Of a stretch of DNA of 64,000 bases, positions 37,568 through 48,520 are shown in pieces. The position numbers and the translations under genes are program-made. Position 1 is the first letter of the stretch, and each line of letters begins with the position of its first letter. The DNA comes from Jeotgalibaca sp. MA1X17-3 (lineage in GTDB: Bacteria; Bacillota; Bacilli; Lactobacillales; Aerococcaceae): positions 1,473,001 through 1,537,000 of the forward strand of contig NZ_CP090983.1 in the NCBI RefSeq assembly GCF_021513155.1. Direction: 5' to 3'. Under the pieces are notes generated by a model, which was not told the DNA's origin, did not search any database, and saw only the letters and a program-made list of their open reading frames with translations.

Positions 37568-37645
37568 TCTTTTCCACTCCTTGCTTTTTTATCTAGTTCT
37601 ATTTTAACTTATTTTAGCAAGATGCAATAATAAAACAACTTACTA

Positions 37646-39561
37646 TTAGTGTGAATCTTGAATTCGCTTAAACATTTTCTCCATATCATTGTTAGCAAAA
37701 TGGATTAAGACAGGTCTTCCATGCGGACAATTATATGGATTTTTTGTGTTTGCTAAGTCTGTTAAAAGCTGTCTTGCTTCTGCATCATTTATATAATGAT
37801 TAGCTTTGATGGATCGTTTACAACTCATCATAATCGCAGCAGCTTCTCTTAGTTTTTTTAAGGAGATATTTTTTTCTTTCAATAGCATTTGAAGGATATC
37901 ATTTAAAATTTCCTCTTCTTGCCCGGAAGTGAACCATACAGGATGATTGTCTAAAAGAAAAGTTTGCTTTCCAAACGATTCTAAAAATATCCCAATCTCT
38001 TCTAACTTTTCACGATTTTCATTGATTTCCATATACTCATCTAATGGCAATTCTACGGTAATCGGAACAAGAAGACCTTGGCTATCCGTGGAGACATTTG
38101 CTATTTCATCTCGATAATATTCATACTTAATCCGTTCCTGAGCTGCATGCTGATCAATGATGTATAAGCCATTCTCATTTTGAGCAAACAGATAGGTTCC
38201 ATGCATTTGACCGAAATAATATAATTGTGGAAACGTCTTTTCAGTAACTGTTTCCTTTTCTATTTTTTGGACAGTTGTAAGAATAGGCTCATCATGTTCA
38301 GCAGGTGTAGAAAAGATTGTTTCAGATTCTTGTGGTACTTCTTCTTTTGAAAAGTCGGTTGATTGATTTTTGATTCCAGCAGGTTCCTCCTGAAGGAAAG
38401 TCCCACTTAAATCATTTTCATCCAATGAAATTTTTTCTTGATACTCTTCTCGATCGGGAGTGGTCGCAGAAGGGAATGATTCATTTTCTAGTTCTACTTG
38501 CAACTGTTTGCTGGGAGTAACCGGAGTACCCTCTTGTCTGTTAAAACGTACATTATCAAAACCACTTGGGATAAACGTTACGTTGCTCATCGCTTTTTGA
38601 ATTCCTTCGATAATGAGTGCACTCAATTCTTTTTCTTTACTAATGCGCACCTCTCTTTTCGAAGGATGTACGTTTACATCTAATAACAAGGCATCTGTTT
38701 CTACATTGATAATGGCAATTGGATACCTGCCCACCATTAAGCGGGAACCATACCCATCAATAATCGCTCTTTGTAAATTGTAGTTTCGGATATAGCGTCC
38801 ATTCAAAATCACCGTTAGATAATTTTTACTAGCACGAGTTACTTCTGGCATACTAACGAGCCCTGTTATTTGAAAGTCTAAATCTTCTGCCTCAATGGCT
38901 AACATTTTTCTGGCTGTCTTCGTTCCATAAACTCCCGCAACCGCTTGTTGTAAGTCGCCATTGCCACTGGTTCGCAGCAGTTGATTGCCATCATGAACCA
39001 GTCGAAATGCAATTCCAGGATGACTCAAAGAAATACGATTGATAATATCAGTAATACTGGATAGTTCTGTTTGTAATGTTTTTACGTATTTTAAACGAGC
39101 AGGAGTATTAAAAAAAGATTCTCTACAGTAATGGTAGTTCCTTTTCTCGTTCCAAAAGGTTTCTCGTCCTCTATGGTTCCTCCCATCATTACTACATACT
39201 TTCCAGGGAGATCTTTGGTCGCTGTTTCTATAGTAACTTTAGAAACAGATGCGATACTCGGGAGTGCCTCTCCTCTAAAACCTAAGGAGTGAATTCGGAA
39301 AAGGTCTTCCCGTGTATAAATCTTACTAGTCGCATGGCGTTCAAAAGCAAGATGTACTTCATCCGGATGAATACCATCTCCATTGTCAGTTACTTTAATC
39401 TTTTTTAAGCCGGCTTCTTCCACGAATATTTCAATTTGAGTACTATTCGCATCAATTGAATTCTCTATTAACTCTTTCACAACCGAAGCAGGTCGCTCAA
39501 TTACTTCCCCGGCTGCAATTTGATTGGTTAAATGTTCAGATAACGCTCGAATCGTCCTCAT
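37646..39561 (-). CDS. mutL: DNA mismatch repair protein MutL, frameshifted
   Basis: About 639 aa when joined. N-terminal GHKL ATPase: [39 protein letters not shown]. The C-terminal dimerisation/endonuclease domain has [12 protein letters not shown], matching the DQHA(x)2E(x)4E nuclease motif of MutL from organisms lacking MutH. The break is in A7 at 39110-39116; one more base yields [16 protein letters not shown], the conserved sequence. Start is ATG 39561, with AAGGTG 6 nt upstream, 11 bp after the mutS stop. Confidence 0.93.
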
Positions 39562-39572
39562 TTTCTTCACCT

Positions 39573-42142
39573 TCATTCTTCTGAGGAAAGTAGTTGTTTC
39601 CAATTATGAACTGCATTCATTAATTCTAAAGGAGTCGATTGCTCTAAAATGAGTTGTTTCATTTCTTTCAATACTTGTTTTTCATTCATTCCGATTTCTG
39701 GTTCATTAAAAAGAGCAAGTTGTTGTGTTTCTTCCAATTGATGAACCGTTTTTTTCTTCTCGCCTTTTTCAAGCTCTTGTAAAATAACTTTGGCTTCCTT
39801 AATTAAAGTAGCAGGCATTCCAGCTAATTTAGCGACATGCAATCCATAACTCTTGTCAGCAGGGCCATTCATGATTTTATGTAGGAAAACAAGTTCTCCA
39901 TTTTTTTCAATTGCACCAACATGGACATTTCGTAGTCTTTCTAATTCTTTATCCAAAATAGTTAGCTCATGATAGTGTGTTGAAAAAAGCACAGTTCCTT
40001 TTTTATTTTCATGAAGATGACGAAGAATGGCTTCTGCTAATGCCATCCCATCAAACGTTGCTGTTCCTCTTCCAATTTCATCGAAAAGAATCAAACTGCG
40101 TTCTGTTGCAAATCGAAGAGCTTGGTTTGTCTCAACCATTTCCACCATGAAGGTACTTTGTCCAGAATATAGATCATCGGCTGCACCAATTCGTGTAAAA
40201 ATTTGATCAAAGATAGGCAATTCTGCTTCTTCAGCTGGCACGTAGCATCCCATTTGCGCCAGAATAACAATTAAGGCTATCTGACGCATATAGGTACTCT
40301 TTCCTGACATATTGGGTCCTGTAATCAACAACATGGATGTATCCTCATCCATTTGCAACCCATTGGATATATACTTTTCTTTTCCTAGTACATCTTCTAC
40401 AACGGGATGCCGTCCTTCTACTATTTTAATGGTTTTCGAGTGATTGGTTACAACGGGACGTACATAATGATACGTTTCACTCACTTCGGCAAAGCTCTGC
40501 AGCACATCAATTTCAGATATGTGCTTGGCTACTAATTGTAACTGACTACTGTATTTTTTTATTTTTTCTCTAATAGCAATAAACAGTTCGTATTCCAAAG
40601 CAGAAGATTTTTCTTCTGCATCCAAGATGATGCTTTCTTTTTCCTTCAACTCTGGCGTAATAAATCGTTCTGCATTTGTTAAGGTTTGCTTGCGATCGTA
40701 TAAACCTTCTGGTAGATTTCGTACATTCGCTTTAGAAACCTCTATGTAATAACCAAAGACACGATTGTATCCAATTTTGAGAGACTTGATCCCTGTTCTT
40801 TCTCGTTCTTGTTGTTGCAAAGCAGCAATCCACTTTTTCCCATTGCTCATTGCGTCTCGATATTGGTCTAACGTAGCATTAAATCCACTCTTAATGATAT
40901 TCCCATCCTTAATTTGCAAGGGTGGGTCTTCTACAATGGATGTAGCAATCAATGCCGCTAATTCAGGCATTTCTTTAATATTTTCCAACGTATCATTCCA
41001 AGCAGGATGATCGATCATTTCAATAGCAGCAGAAAGTACTGGGAGTTGTTCCAGAGAAGTCTTTAGTTGAATTAAATCTCTTCCGTTTATACTTCCAAAA
41101 GATATCTTAGCCACCAAGCGTTCCAGGTCGTACACGGATGACAAGGCATCGATGATATCCATTCTTTCAAAATAATGATCTAAAAATGACTGAACTTTAT
41201 CTTGTCGTTCCACAATTTCAGTTTGATTAATAAGTGGTTTTTCTAACCATTGCTTTAATTTTCTGCCACCCATCGCTGTCTTCGTCTTATCTAATAACCA
41301 TAAAAGACTTCCTACTTTTTGATGATCGCGCAAAGATGCTGTTAATTCAAGATTCCGGCGGGCATAGGTATCCATTTTGAGAGATTGATTGGATTCGTAG
41401 CGAACCGCCTTTTGGATATGCGGGAGACTCTGCATCTGAGTATGAGAAATATAATCCAATAACAAAGAAAGAACATCCCGATTACTTTCTTCATCAATTT
41501 CTGATAGGATTTCTGCAAAATCAGTTTGCTCTTTTTTCTTTTTTGGAAAGAAAGAATGGCTCCAGTTCGTTCTGCTAATTGGTTTGCAACAGGAAGAGTT
41601 TGGCCTTCTGTCAGTACAATTTCTTTCGATTGAAGAGACTGGACTTCATTCAATACAGACTCCTCGTTATCAAGGATGGTTACCCGTAATTCTCCCGTAC
41701 CAATATCAGCATAGGCTAAGGGAAAACGACCATTTTTTTGAGTGATTGCTACAAGATAATTATTACTCTTCTTTTCACTTCCCTTTTCATCCAAGTAGGT
41801 TCCTGGAGTCAACACTCGAACGACTTCTCTTTTTACCATTCCTTTAGTGAGTTTTGGGTCTTCCATTTGTTCGCAAATTGCTACTTTATATCCACCGTTT
41901 ACAAGCGTTCGAATATAATCTGCTGCTGCATGATGAGGGACTCCACACATTGGGATTGGATCATCCGCATTTTTATTCCTACTTGTCAAAGTGATTTCAA
42001 GCAGTTTTGCAGCAGCTAAAGCATCTTCATTAAATAACTCATAAAAGTCACCTAACCGATAAAATAGGAATGAATCTGGATACTGCTTCTTAATATTTAA
42101 ATACTGTTCCATCATTGGAGTGTTTTTTGTTTTTTGTGGCAT
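39573..42142 (-). CDS. mutS: DNA mismatch repair protein MutS, frameshifted
   Basis: About 856 aa when joined. Mismatch-binding domain I ([34 protein letters not shown]), clamp and lever domains, then the ABC ATPase with [31 protein letters not shown] and STHYHEL. The frame breaks at two adjacent T6 runs (41532-41544); one added A gives [15 protein letters not shown] and continues correctly. AAGGAGGTGG precedes the ATG. Followed directly by mutL. Confidence 0.94.
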
Positions 42143-42155
42143 CTTTCCACCTCCT

Positions 42156-42532
42156 TCAGCTATTCTTTTCTCGCTCTACAACAGCATCCTGAATTTGTTC
42201 AAAAAGCATTTGAACAAGTTCATTAGCTTCCCATAGAGATTCTTTGTAAGCTTGTACTGAAATATTTTCATCTAGTAATTCATTGAGAGTAGTTAGTTGT
42301 TTTAATGTTTTTTGATAGGCCATTGGTTTTTCAAAATATTCAAAATGAACTAATTCCTTTTGTTTCTCTTTAATTTGTTCAATTACATTATGAATCATTT
42401 CATTTTTTTCTATTTGTTCTTCAATTTTTCGATAACGGGCAATTTCTTCTTTTTTTGCAGCAATTCAATCAGAACATCTACCTCTTGATCCACTGTTTCT
42501 TCTATTTTTATTTCATTTACTTTGCTATTCAT
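42156..42532 (-). CDS. ricA: RicA (YmcA/YlbF family) regulator, frameshifted
   Basis: About 125 aa when joined, all-helical YlbF/YmcA family. First frame starts at ATG 42532 (GGGAG upstream) [28 protein letters not shown], and the second frame continues [27 protein letters not shown]… to EREKNS. The break is in T7 at 42450-42456 (one A missing). In Bacillus RicA forms the Y-complex with RicF and RicT and influences RNase Y, biofilm formation and competence. Its location between ymdB and mutS matches Bacillus ymcA. The rny, ymdB and ricA genes being adjacent supports the same role. Confidence 0.82.
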
Positions 42533-42539
42533 CTATTGG

Positions 42540-43340
42540 TCACTCCCGTAAAGGACGTTCGTCATTGACAACAATATTTTCAATTCGTTTTGCTTTTCCT
42601 GTTTTATCATCAATTTCAATAAAGCAACCCGACAGGATTTTTCTTCCTTCTTCAGGAACTTCATGACGTACCGGTAATTGGGTTAAGAATTTTTGGATGA
42701 TAATCGATCGTTCTACTCCTAGAATACTATCATAAGCCCCTGTCATACCAGCATCAGTTAAGTATGCCGTTCCTTGAGGGAGAATTCTTGCGTCATTCGT
42801 TTGCACATGGGTATGTGTTCCAACCATTGCCGAAACTTTCCCATCCAAATACCAGCCCATTGCTTGTTTTTCACTCGTTGCTTCTGCATGGAAATCAACA
42901 AATATATTTGATGTTTCTTTAGATAATGTAGCAAGTAAACGGTCCATGGTTCGAAAAGGATCGTCTAAGGCATTTAGAAAAACTCTTCCTTGGATATTAA
43001 TAATCGCCAATCTACTTTGGTTGACTTTAACAATTTTATAACCAATCCCTGGTGTGCCTTCAGGAAAGTTTTCTGGTCTGATAATTTTAGCCTGCTCATC
43101 ATCGATAAATTCATAAATATCACGATTATCCCATGTGTGATTTCCCATGGTAATAAGATCAACACCTAATTGGAGAATCCCTTTGTACATTTTTTCAGTA
43201 ATTCCTCTACCACCTGCAGCATTCTCACCATTCACAATGGTAACTTGTGGTCGATACTTTCTTTTTAACCCTGGTAACGTTTCTTCTAGCATTTTTATGC
43301 CGATAGAACCAACGACATCCCCAACAAACAAAATTTTCAT
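42540..43340 (-). CDS. ymdB: Metallophosphoesterase YmdB
   Basis: 266 aa, TIGR00282 family of di-metal phosphodiesterases. Metal-site motifs: VGDVVGSIG, NGENAAGGRG, MGNHTWDN and DFHAEATSEKQAMGWYLDGK, GTHTHVQT. The Bacillus protein hydrolyses 2',3'-cyclic nucleotides and affects biofilm and motility gene expression. Start is ATG 43340, with AGAGG 8 nt upstream, giving MKILFVGDVVG. Lies directly after rny. Confidence 0.93.
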   Translation of the reverse strand: MKILFVGDVVGSIGIKMLEETLPGLKRKYRPQVTIVNGENAAGGRGITEKMYKGILQLGVDLITMGNHTWDNRDIYEFIDDEQAKIIRPENFPEGTPGIGYKIVKVNQSRLAIINIQGRVFLNALDDPFRTMDRLLATLSKETSNIFVDFHAEATSEKQAMGWYLDGKVSAMVGTHTHVQTNDARILPQGTAYLTDAGMTGAYDSILGVERSIIIQKFLTQLPVRHEVPEEGRKILSGCFIEIDDKTGKAKRIENIVVNDERPLRE

Positions 43341-43458
43341 ATTTATTTCCTCTTCTCTTCCCAATCATTCATTCCTTTATCTTATCAATAATTCCCTTCT
43401 TTGCATAGAAGGGACTACGAATGATTTTCAAATAAAGTAGACGTAAAAACATACAATA

Positions 43459-43486
43459 AAAAAAAGACGGGGCAAATGCCCCATCT
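43459..43486 (-). terminator. Terminator overlapping the end of rny
   Basis: Minus-strand GATGGGGCATTTGCCCCGTC hairpin (one mismatch) followed by TTTTTTTTATT at 43458-43465; it begins within the final codons of rny (stop at 43489). Confidence 0.88.
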
Positions 43487-43488
43487 TG

Positions 43489-45048
43489 TTATTTCGCATA
43501 TTCTATTGCTCTTATTTCGCGTATAACCGTAACCTTGATGTGTCCCGGATAGTCTAATTCTTCTTCGATTTTCTTTCTGATTTCACGTGACATCAGGACA
43601 GCAAGTGAATCATCGACTTGCTCTGGTTTTACCATAACCCTGATTTCTCGGCCAGCTTGGATTGCAAAACTGCTCGCAACACCTTCAAATTCATTTGCAA
43701 TTCCTTCTAATTTTTCCAGTCTACGAATATAATTTTCTAGAGATTCGCTTCTTGCTCCTGGACGCGCAGCGGATAAAGCATCTGCTGCAGCAACTAAAAC
43801 AGAAATAACATTTGTTGCTTCTACATCACCATGATGGGATGCGATTGCATTAATGACAACAGCATTCTCTTTATATCGTTGAGCAATTTCTGCACCAATT
43901 TCTACGTGCGATCCCTCAATTTCATGATCAAGAGCTTTACCAATGTCATGTAGAAGGCCTGCTCTTTTAGCAAGAGTAATGTCTTCGCCCAATTCTCCAG
44001 CCATAACCCCTGCCAGTTTAGCAACTTCAATACTATGGTTTAGTACATTTTGTCCATAACTTGTACGGAAATGCATGCGACCTAATATTTTGATTAAGTC
44101 AGGATGAATAGAGTGGATTCCTACCTCAAAGGTAGCTTGTTCCCCAATTTCTCTAATTCGTTCATCCATTTCTTTGCGAGCTTTATCAACCGCTTCTTCA
44201 ATTCTTGCTGGGTGAATCCGTCCATCTTGAATTAATTTTTCTAGAGCCATTCGAGCAACTTCACGTCGAATAGGATCAAAACCACTAAGTACAACTGCCT
44301 CTGGTGTGTCATCGATAATTAAATCAATTCCTGTTAAAGTTTCCAAAGTGCGAATATTACGTCCTTCTCTTCCGATGATTCGGCCTTTCATATCATCGTT
44401 TGGTAAGGTAACAACGGAAACAGTAGCTTCTGATACTAAGTCTGCAGCACTTCTTTGAATGGCTTGCAGAATAACATTTTTAGCGCGACGTTCTGATTCA
44501 TCTTTAGCCGCTCTCTCAGAATCTTTTACCATTACCGCACGTTCATGCGTTAATTGGCTCTCCGTTTCGTCCATAATGATTCCTTTTGCTTCTTCTCTTG
44601 TTAAGGTTGCAACACGTTCCAATTCTTTCTGTTGTTCTTCTATAATGGATTGGATTCGTTCCTCTTCTGTGACTAAAGATTGCGTCCTCTTTTGAAGATT
44701 TTCCTCTTTTTGCTCAATGGTCTTTTCACGTTTAGATAATGTATTATCTTTACGATCTAAATTTTCCTCTTTTTGGATTATTCGGTTTTCTTGTTTAAGA
44801 ACCTCGTTTCGTCTCTCACGAACTTCATCTTCGATTTGAGATCGATAATTGTGGCTCTCTTCCCTTGATTCCAACAACATCTCTTTTTTTAGTGTTTCTG
44901 CATCTTTCTTTGCATCTTCTAAAATAAGATCAGCTGTATTCCTTGCGCTAACTAGTTCTTTTTCATGATTCGATTTCCGATAATAGTATCCGATAATGAC
45001 ACCAATAATTAAAGCTATGACAGCGAAGGCTAAGTAAATAAAGTCCAT
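43489..45048 (-). CDS. rny: Ribonuclease Y
   Basis: 519 aa membrane-bound endoribonuclease that starts mRNA decay. N-terminal membrane anchor (about 3-22), long coiled coil rich in E/K/R (about 25-195), KH domain ([29 protein letters not shown]) and HD domain with [10 protein letters not shown]. Start ATG 45048 has GGAGGTG 5-6 nt upstream; 30 extra residues of a longer frame (to 45138) are poorly coding and lie in the 5' leader. A TTGACA-N17-TAAAAT promoter lies about 90 nt upstream. Confidence 0.97.
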   Translation of the reverse strand: MDFIYLAFAVIALIIGVIIGYYYRKSNHEKELVSARNTADLILEDAKKDAETLKKEMLLESREESHNYRSQIEDEVRERRNEVLKQENRIIQKEENLDRKDNTLSKREKTIEQKEENLQKRTQSLVTEEERIQSIIEEQQKELERVATLTREEAKGIIMDETESQLTHERAVMVKDSERAAKDESERRAKNVILQAIQRSAADLVSEATVSVVTLPNDDMKGRIIGREGRNIRTLETLTGIDLIIDDTPEAVVLSGFDPIRREVARMALEKLIQDGRIHPARIEEAVDKARKEMDERIREIGEQATFEVGIHSIHPDLIKILGRMHFRTSYGQNVLNHSIEVAKLAGVMAGELGEDITLAKRAGLLHDIGKALDHEIEGSHVEIGAEIAQRYKENAVVINAIASHHGDVEATNVISVLVAAADALSAARPGARSESLENYIRRLEKLEGIANEFEGVASSFAIQAGREIRVMVKPEQVDDSLAVLMSREIRKKIEEELDYPGHIKVTVIREIRAIEYAK

Positions 45049-45144
45049 TGTTTCACCTCCGTATCTATTTAATTTGGTCGTTAAAAATTTTAAAAAAATA
45101 TATTTTTGTATGTATGTGTAGATATGGGACTTACACATAGTTCA

Positions 45145-45173
45145 ATTTTAAACTTAACCGCGTACACTGTCAA
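45145..45173 (-). promoter_or_regulatory. rny promoter
   Basis: Minus-strand TTGACA (45168-45173), 17-bp spacer, TAAAAT (45145-45150). Near-consensus; leader about 90 nt. Confidence 0.75.
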
Positions 45174-45224
45174 TCAAATATTGTAATATCTAAGATAAAA
45201 CACTCTTATAGCCCTGATTTTCTC

Positions 45225-45282
45225 TTAAAAAACTAAAAGTAGGGAAAGGGCTGGAACCCTTGTCCCAGTCCTTTCCCTACTT
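45225..45282 (-). terminator. Terminator after recA
   Basis: 18-bp stem (45237-45254 with 45265-45282; AAGTAGGGAAAGG.CTGG and complement, one mismatch), 10-nt loop, then TTTTAGTTTTTT on the minus strand. Confidence 0.9.
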
Positions 45283-45348
45283 CTTATCAATTTTTCAAAC
45301 GTGGAATAAAGGAAATTCTTTTTTGTTCCGCGTTTTTGTACTAATCTT

Positions 45349-46404
45349 TTAACGGTTTTTTTCTTCTTCAACTTTTTCTGGTTGTTCCGTCTCTACAAAT
45401 GGTTCACCTACACCATATTCAGCGCGAACTCGTTTCTCGATTTCATCTCGCATTTCTGGATTATCCAACAGATATTTTTTAGCGTTCTCTCTACCTTGAC
45501 CAATACGTGTTTCTTTATAAGAGTACCATGCACCACTCTTGTTAATAATGTCTCGGTCAGAACCCATATCTACGAGTTCTCCAACTTGTGAAATACCCAA
45601 TCCGTACATAATATCTACTTCCGCAACCTTAAACGGAGGAGCTACTTTATTTTTTACTACTTTTATTTTTGTGCGATTTCCCATTACGTCCGTGCCTGAT
45701 TTGATTTGTTCTGCTCTACGTACTTCTAATCGTACCGTTGAATAGAATTTCAATGCACGTCCACCTGGTGTTGTTTCTGGATTTCCAAACATTACACCAA
45801 TTTTTTCTCTGACTTGGTTAATGAAGACAGCGGTAGTCTTTGTTTTATTAATAGAACCAGATAATTTACGCAAAGCTTGGGACATTAATCGTGCTTGTAG
45901 TCCCATATGGGAATCTCCCATTTCTCCTTCAATTTCAGCACGAGGAACGAGCGCTGCTACTGAGTCAATGACTACAATATCAATTGCACCTGAAGAAATT
46001 AAAGCATCCGCGATTTCCAAAGCTTGTTCTCCTGTATCTGGTTGAGAAAGTAACATTTCATCAATATCTACACCAATTGCAGCCGCATATTTAGGGTCTA
46101 AAGCATGCTCCGCATCAATAAATGCAGCAATTCCACCATTTTTTTGTGCTTCAGCAATTGCATGAAGTGCTACAGTTGTTTTTCCTGATGATTCTGGTCC
46201 GTATACTTCAATAATTCTTCCTCTTGGATATCCGCCTACTCCTAGAGCAACATCCAAAGCAAGAGATCCACTTGGTACTGTTTTTATTTGGGTATCAACT
46301 TTTTCTCCCATTTTCATGACAGAACCTTTACCGTAATTCCGTTCAATCTTCTTTAAAGCTTCATCTAATGCCTTTTGTCTATTATCTTTATCATTATTTG
46401 CCAT
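45349..46404 (-). CDS. recA: Recombinase RecA
   Basis: 351 aa. Walker [10 protein letters not shown], Walker [12 protein letters not shown]1/L2 DNA-binding loops around [22 protein letters not shown] and [22 protein letters not shown], and a short acidic tail ([12 protein letters not shown]). AAAGG/GAGGG precedes the ATG. Follows cinA and has its own promoter with a LexA box, indicating SOS control plus possible read-through from cinA. Confidence 0.98.
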   Translation of the reverse strand: MANNDKDNRQKALDEALKKIERNYGKGSVMKMGEKVDTQIKTVPSGSLALDVALGVGGYPRGRIIEVYGPESSGKTTVALHAIAEAQKNGGIAAFIDAEHALDPKYAAAIGVDIDEMLLSQPDTGEQALEIADALISSGAIDIVVIDSVAALVPRAEIEGEMGDSHMGLQARLMSQALRKLSGSINKTKTTAVFINQVREKIGVMFGNPETTPGGRALKFYSTVRLEVRRAEQIKSGTDVMGNRTKIKVVKNKVAPPFKVAEVDIMYGLGISQVGELVDMGSDRDIINKSGAWYSYKETRIGQGRENAKKYLLDNPEMRDEIEKRVRAEYGVGEPFVETEQPEKVEEEKNR

Positions 46405-46452
46405 TTATATAGCCCTCCATAAAGGTTACTTTCAATTCGTCTTTGCTATTAT

Positions 46453-46481
46453 ATTTTAGCCTTTATCTAATATAATAGCAA
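46453..46481 (-). promoter_or_regulatory. recA promoter
   Basis: Minus-strand TTGCTA (46476-46481), 17-bp spacer, TAAAAT (46453-46458), about 50 nt before the recA start. Confidence 0.6.
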
Positions 46482-46489
46482 GCGAAAAG

Positions 46490-46503
46490 CGAACATCCGT
46501 TCA
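46490..46503. promoter_or_regulatory. LexA (SOS) box upstream of recA
   Basis: CGAACATCCGTTCA matches the Gram-positive LexA/DinR consensus CGAAC-N4-GTTCG in all but the last base. It lies 9 bp upstream of the -35 and just past the cinA stop. Confidence 0.75.
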
Positions 46504-46512
46504 CTTTTTTTA

Positions 46513-47754
46513 TTATTGAAGAGTTTTTCGTAATAAATCCAGACCTTGCATTACACTTTGTCTTCGATTTCCTTCTCGTGTTCTCATAAATCGATATTTT
46601 TTAGCAAATGATTTTTTGTTTTTTTGACTGATTCCAATCCAGACTGTACCGGGTGGATTCCCTTCCAAGGAATCTGGACCTGCTACACCGGTAAAAGAAA
46701 TAGCAATGTCAGAATGAAATATTTCCAAACAACGTTCTGCCATGGAGATAGCACATTCTTCACTAACCATTCCTTTTTCTTTTAAGATAGACTCTGGCAC
46801 ACCTAAGACTTCTTGTTTTACTTTTTCTGCATAAGCGACCATTCCTCCAAGGAATACCTCACTACTTTTAGGTACACTTACTAACTGAGACTGAAATAAT
46901 CCAGCTGTTAAACTTTCAGCGGCACTCAATACTATGTTTTTTTCTCTTAACAGATCTGATACTACCTGCTCTAAAGAAGTATCCTCGCCTTCTCCATAAA
47001 TATATTCTCCCACTTCATCCATCACTTGTTGTGACGTTTTTTCAATTAATTTAGAACAGGTTTCTTGATCTGGACCACTTGCAGTAATTCGCAAAGAAAC
47101 TTCCAATTCCCCTGCGTAAGGTGCTATCGTAGGATTGGTCTGATGGTCGATGAGCGATTGTAACTTATTGACTAGTGTCGATTCACCTATTCCAAAAAAA
47201 CGTAGCGTTTTAGAAACAATAAACTGTCTTTCACCAGTGAGTAATGTTTTTAAATAGGGAGTAACTTCTGAATGAAACATTTTTTTCAATTCATGTGGAG
47301 GTCCTGGGAGTAAAAGATAAGACGTTCCATTTTTTTTGATAAAAGATCCAATTGCCATCCCATTGATATTTTTAAACATTCTTCCATTCTGGAAATAAAG
47401 AGCCTGTTTTTTATTATTACTTGTCATTTCTCTGTTTGATCCACTAAACCAAAGACGAATACGCTCCATTGCACCCGCTTCGATCATTAAAGGTTCATCA
47501 AGATGTTCTGAAAGTGTTTGTTTGGTGATATCATCTTGCGTTGGCCCTAATCCGCCAATCAATATTAATAAGTCACTCCTTTCTTCTGCAATTTCAATCG
47601 TTTTTTTCATTTTTTCTTGGTTATCTCCAACTACTGATTGGTGGTACGTATTGATTCCAAGATCAGATAATTCTTTCGCTACAAAAGAAGCATCTGTATT
47701 AACAATCTGACCTAGTAATAGCTCTGTTCCCACTGAAATAATTTCTGCAATCAC
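46513..47754 (-). CDS. cinA: CinA, competence/damage-inducible protein
   Basis: 413 aa. N-terminal molybdopterin-binding-like (COG1058) domain (AEIISVGTELLLGQIVNTDA, GGLGPTQDD) and C-terminal PncC-like NMN deamidase domain (LSAAESLTAGLF, GITGVAGP-like FTGVAGPDSLEGNPPGTVWIGI). Start is GTG 47754, with AGGGAG 8 nt upstream, aligning with the family start MIAEIISVG; the GTG at 47763 overlaps that site. The pgsA-cinA-recA order is conserved; in streptococci cinA-recA is induced in competence. Confidence 0.95.
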   Translation of the reverse strand: MIAEIISVGTELLLGQIVNTDASFVAKELSDLGINTYHQSVVGDNQEKMKKTIEIAEERSDLLILIGGLGPTQDDITKQTLSEHLDEPLMIEAGAMERIRLWFSGSNREMTSNNKKQALYFQNGRMFKNINGMAIGSFIKKNGTSYLLLPGPPHELKKMFHSEVTPYLKTLLTGERQFIVSKTLRFFGIGESTLVNKLQSLIDHQTNPTIAPYAGELEVSLRITASGPDQETCSKLIEKTSQQVMDEVGEYIYGEGEDTSLEQVVSDLLREKNIVLSAAESLTAGLFQSQLVSVPKSSEVFLGGMVAYAEKVKQEVLGVPESILKEKGMVSEECAISMAERCLEIFHSDIAISFTGVAGPDSLEGNPPGTVWIGISQKNKKSFAKKYRFMRTREGNRRQSVMQGLDLLRKTLQ

Positions 47755-47805
47755 TCCAAACACTCCCTTTATATAGTCCGCTAAAAAAGCTTTTTTCAGT
47801 TAATC

Positions 47806-47872
47806 AAAATAAAAAAACAGCATCCTAACAAGATGTAAGAAACTAAATCAATCATCTTGTGTGTGCTGTTCC
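47806..47872 (-). terminator. Terminator after pgsA
   Basis: Minus-strand arms GAACAGCA…CAAGATG and CATCTTG…TGCTGTT pair around a loop of about 17 nt and are followed by TTTTTTTATTTT. Imperfect, long hairpin. Confidence 0.6.
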
Positions 47873-47906
47873 ATTCAAACGAAAACAAATGACTCGATTC
47901 TATCCT

Positions 47907-48485
47907 TTAAATAGATCCTTTAAATATACTTTTATTTTTAACAAAGTAATCCACACCAGAATAAATGGTGAAGACGAGACAGATGTACAAAAGAATATCT
48001 GCTACAGGGACACCTGTATTTTGAAAGGGAAAGTTATTTAATAAAAGCAAGGTAATGGCGGACATTTGAGAAGCCGTTTTAATTTTACCAGGCCATGCCG
48101 CTGCCAAGACTTCTCCTTCTTTTACTAAGAGAAGTCGTAGACCTGTTATTGCTAATTCACGCGCAATAACGATACTCACGACCCAAGCTGGAGCTAGTCC
48201 TTTTTCTACCAATACAATAAATGCAGTAGCCACTAACATTTTATCAGCTAAAGGATCAGCAAATTTTCCGAAATTTGTAACTAACCCCTCTTTTCTAGCG
48301 ATATATCCATCCAACCAATCTGTAAAACTTGCAACTACAAATACAATTGTTGCGACTAACTGGGAAATCATGATGGATGAGCCCAGCCATTCTACAGTTC
48401 CCCAATTAAAAGGAACGACTGCTAATATAAGAAAAAGAGGTATCATTACGATTCTTAATAAAGTAAGTTTGTTAGGTACGTTCAC
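47907..48485 (-). CDS. pgsA: CDP-diacylglycerol-glycerol-3-phosphate 3-phosphatidyltransferase PgsA
   Basis: 192-aa membrane enzyme that makes phosphatidylglycerophosphate. The CDP-alcohol phosphotransferase motif D-G-x2-A-R-x8-G-x3-D-x3-D is present as DWLDGYIARKEGLVTNFGKFADPLADK. Five to six membrane segments. Downstream of rodZ (35-bp gap). Confidence 0.97.
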   Translation of the reverse strand: MNVPNKLTLLRIVMIPLFLILAVVPFNWGTVEWLGSSIMISQLVATIVFVVASFTDWLDGYIARKEGLVTNFGKFADPLADKMLVATAFIVLVEKGLAPAWVVSIVIARELAITGLRLLLVKEGEVLAAAWPGKIKTASQMSAITLLLLNNFPFQNTGVPVADILLYICLVFTIYSGVDYFVKNKSIFKGSI

Positions 48486-48520
48486 GTGTGTTTCTCCTAT
48501 CCTGTTGTTTCATCATTTTT

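Larger units (their letters stand above)
45049..45348 (-). promoter_or_regulatory. 300-bp gap between recA and rny
   Basis: Holds the recA terminator (45225-45282) at the right and the rny promoter (45145-45173) and leader at the left. Nothing else is evident. Confidence 0.7.
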
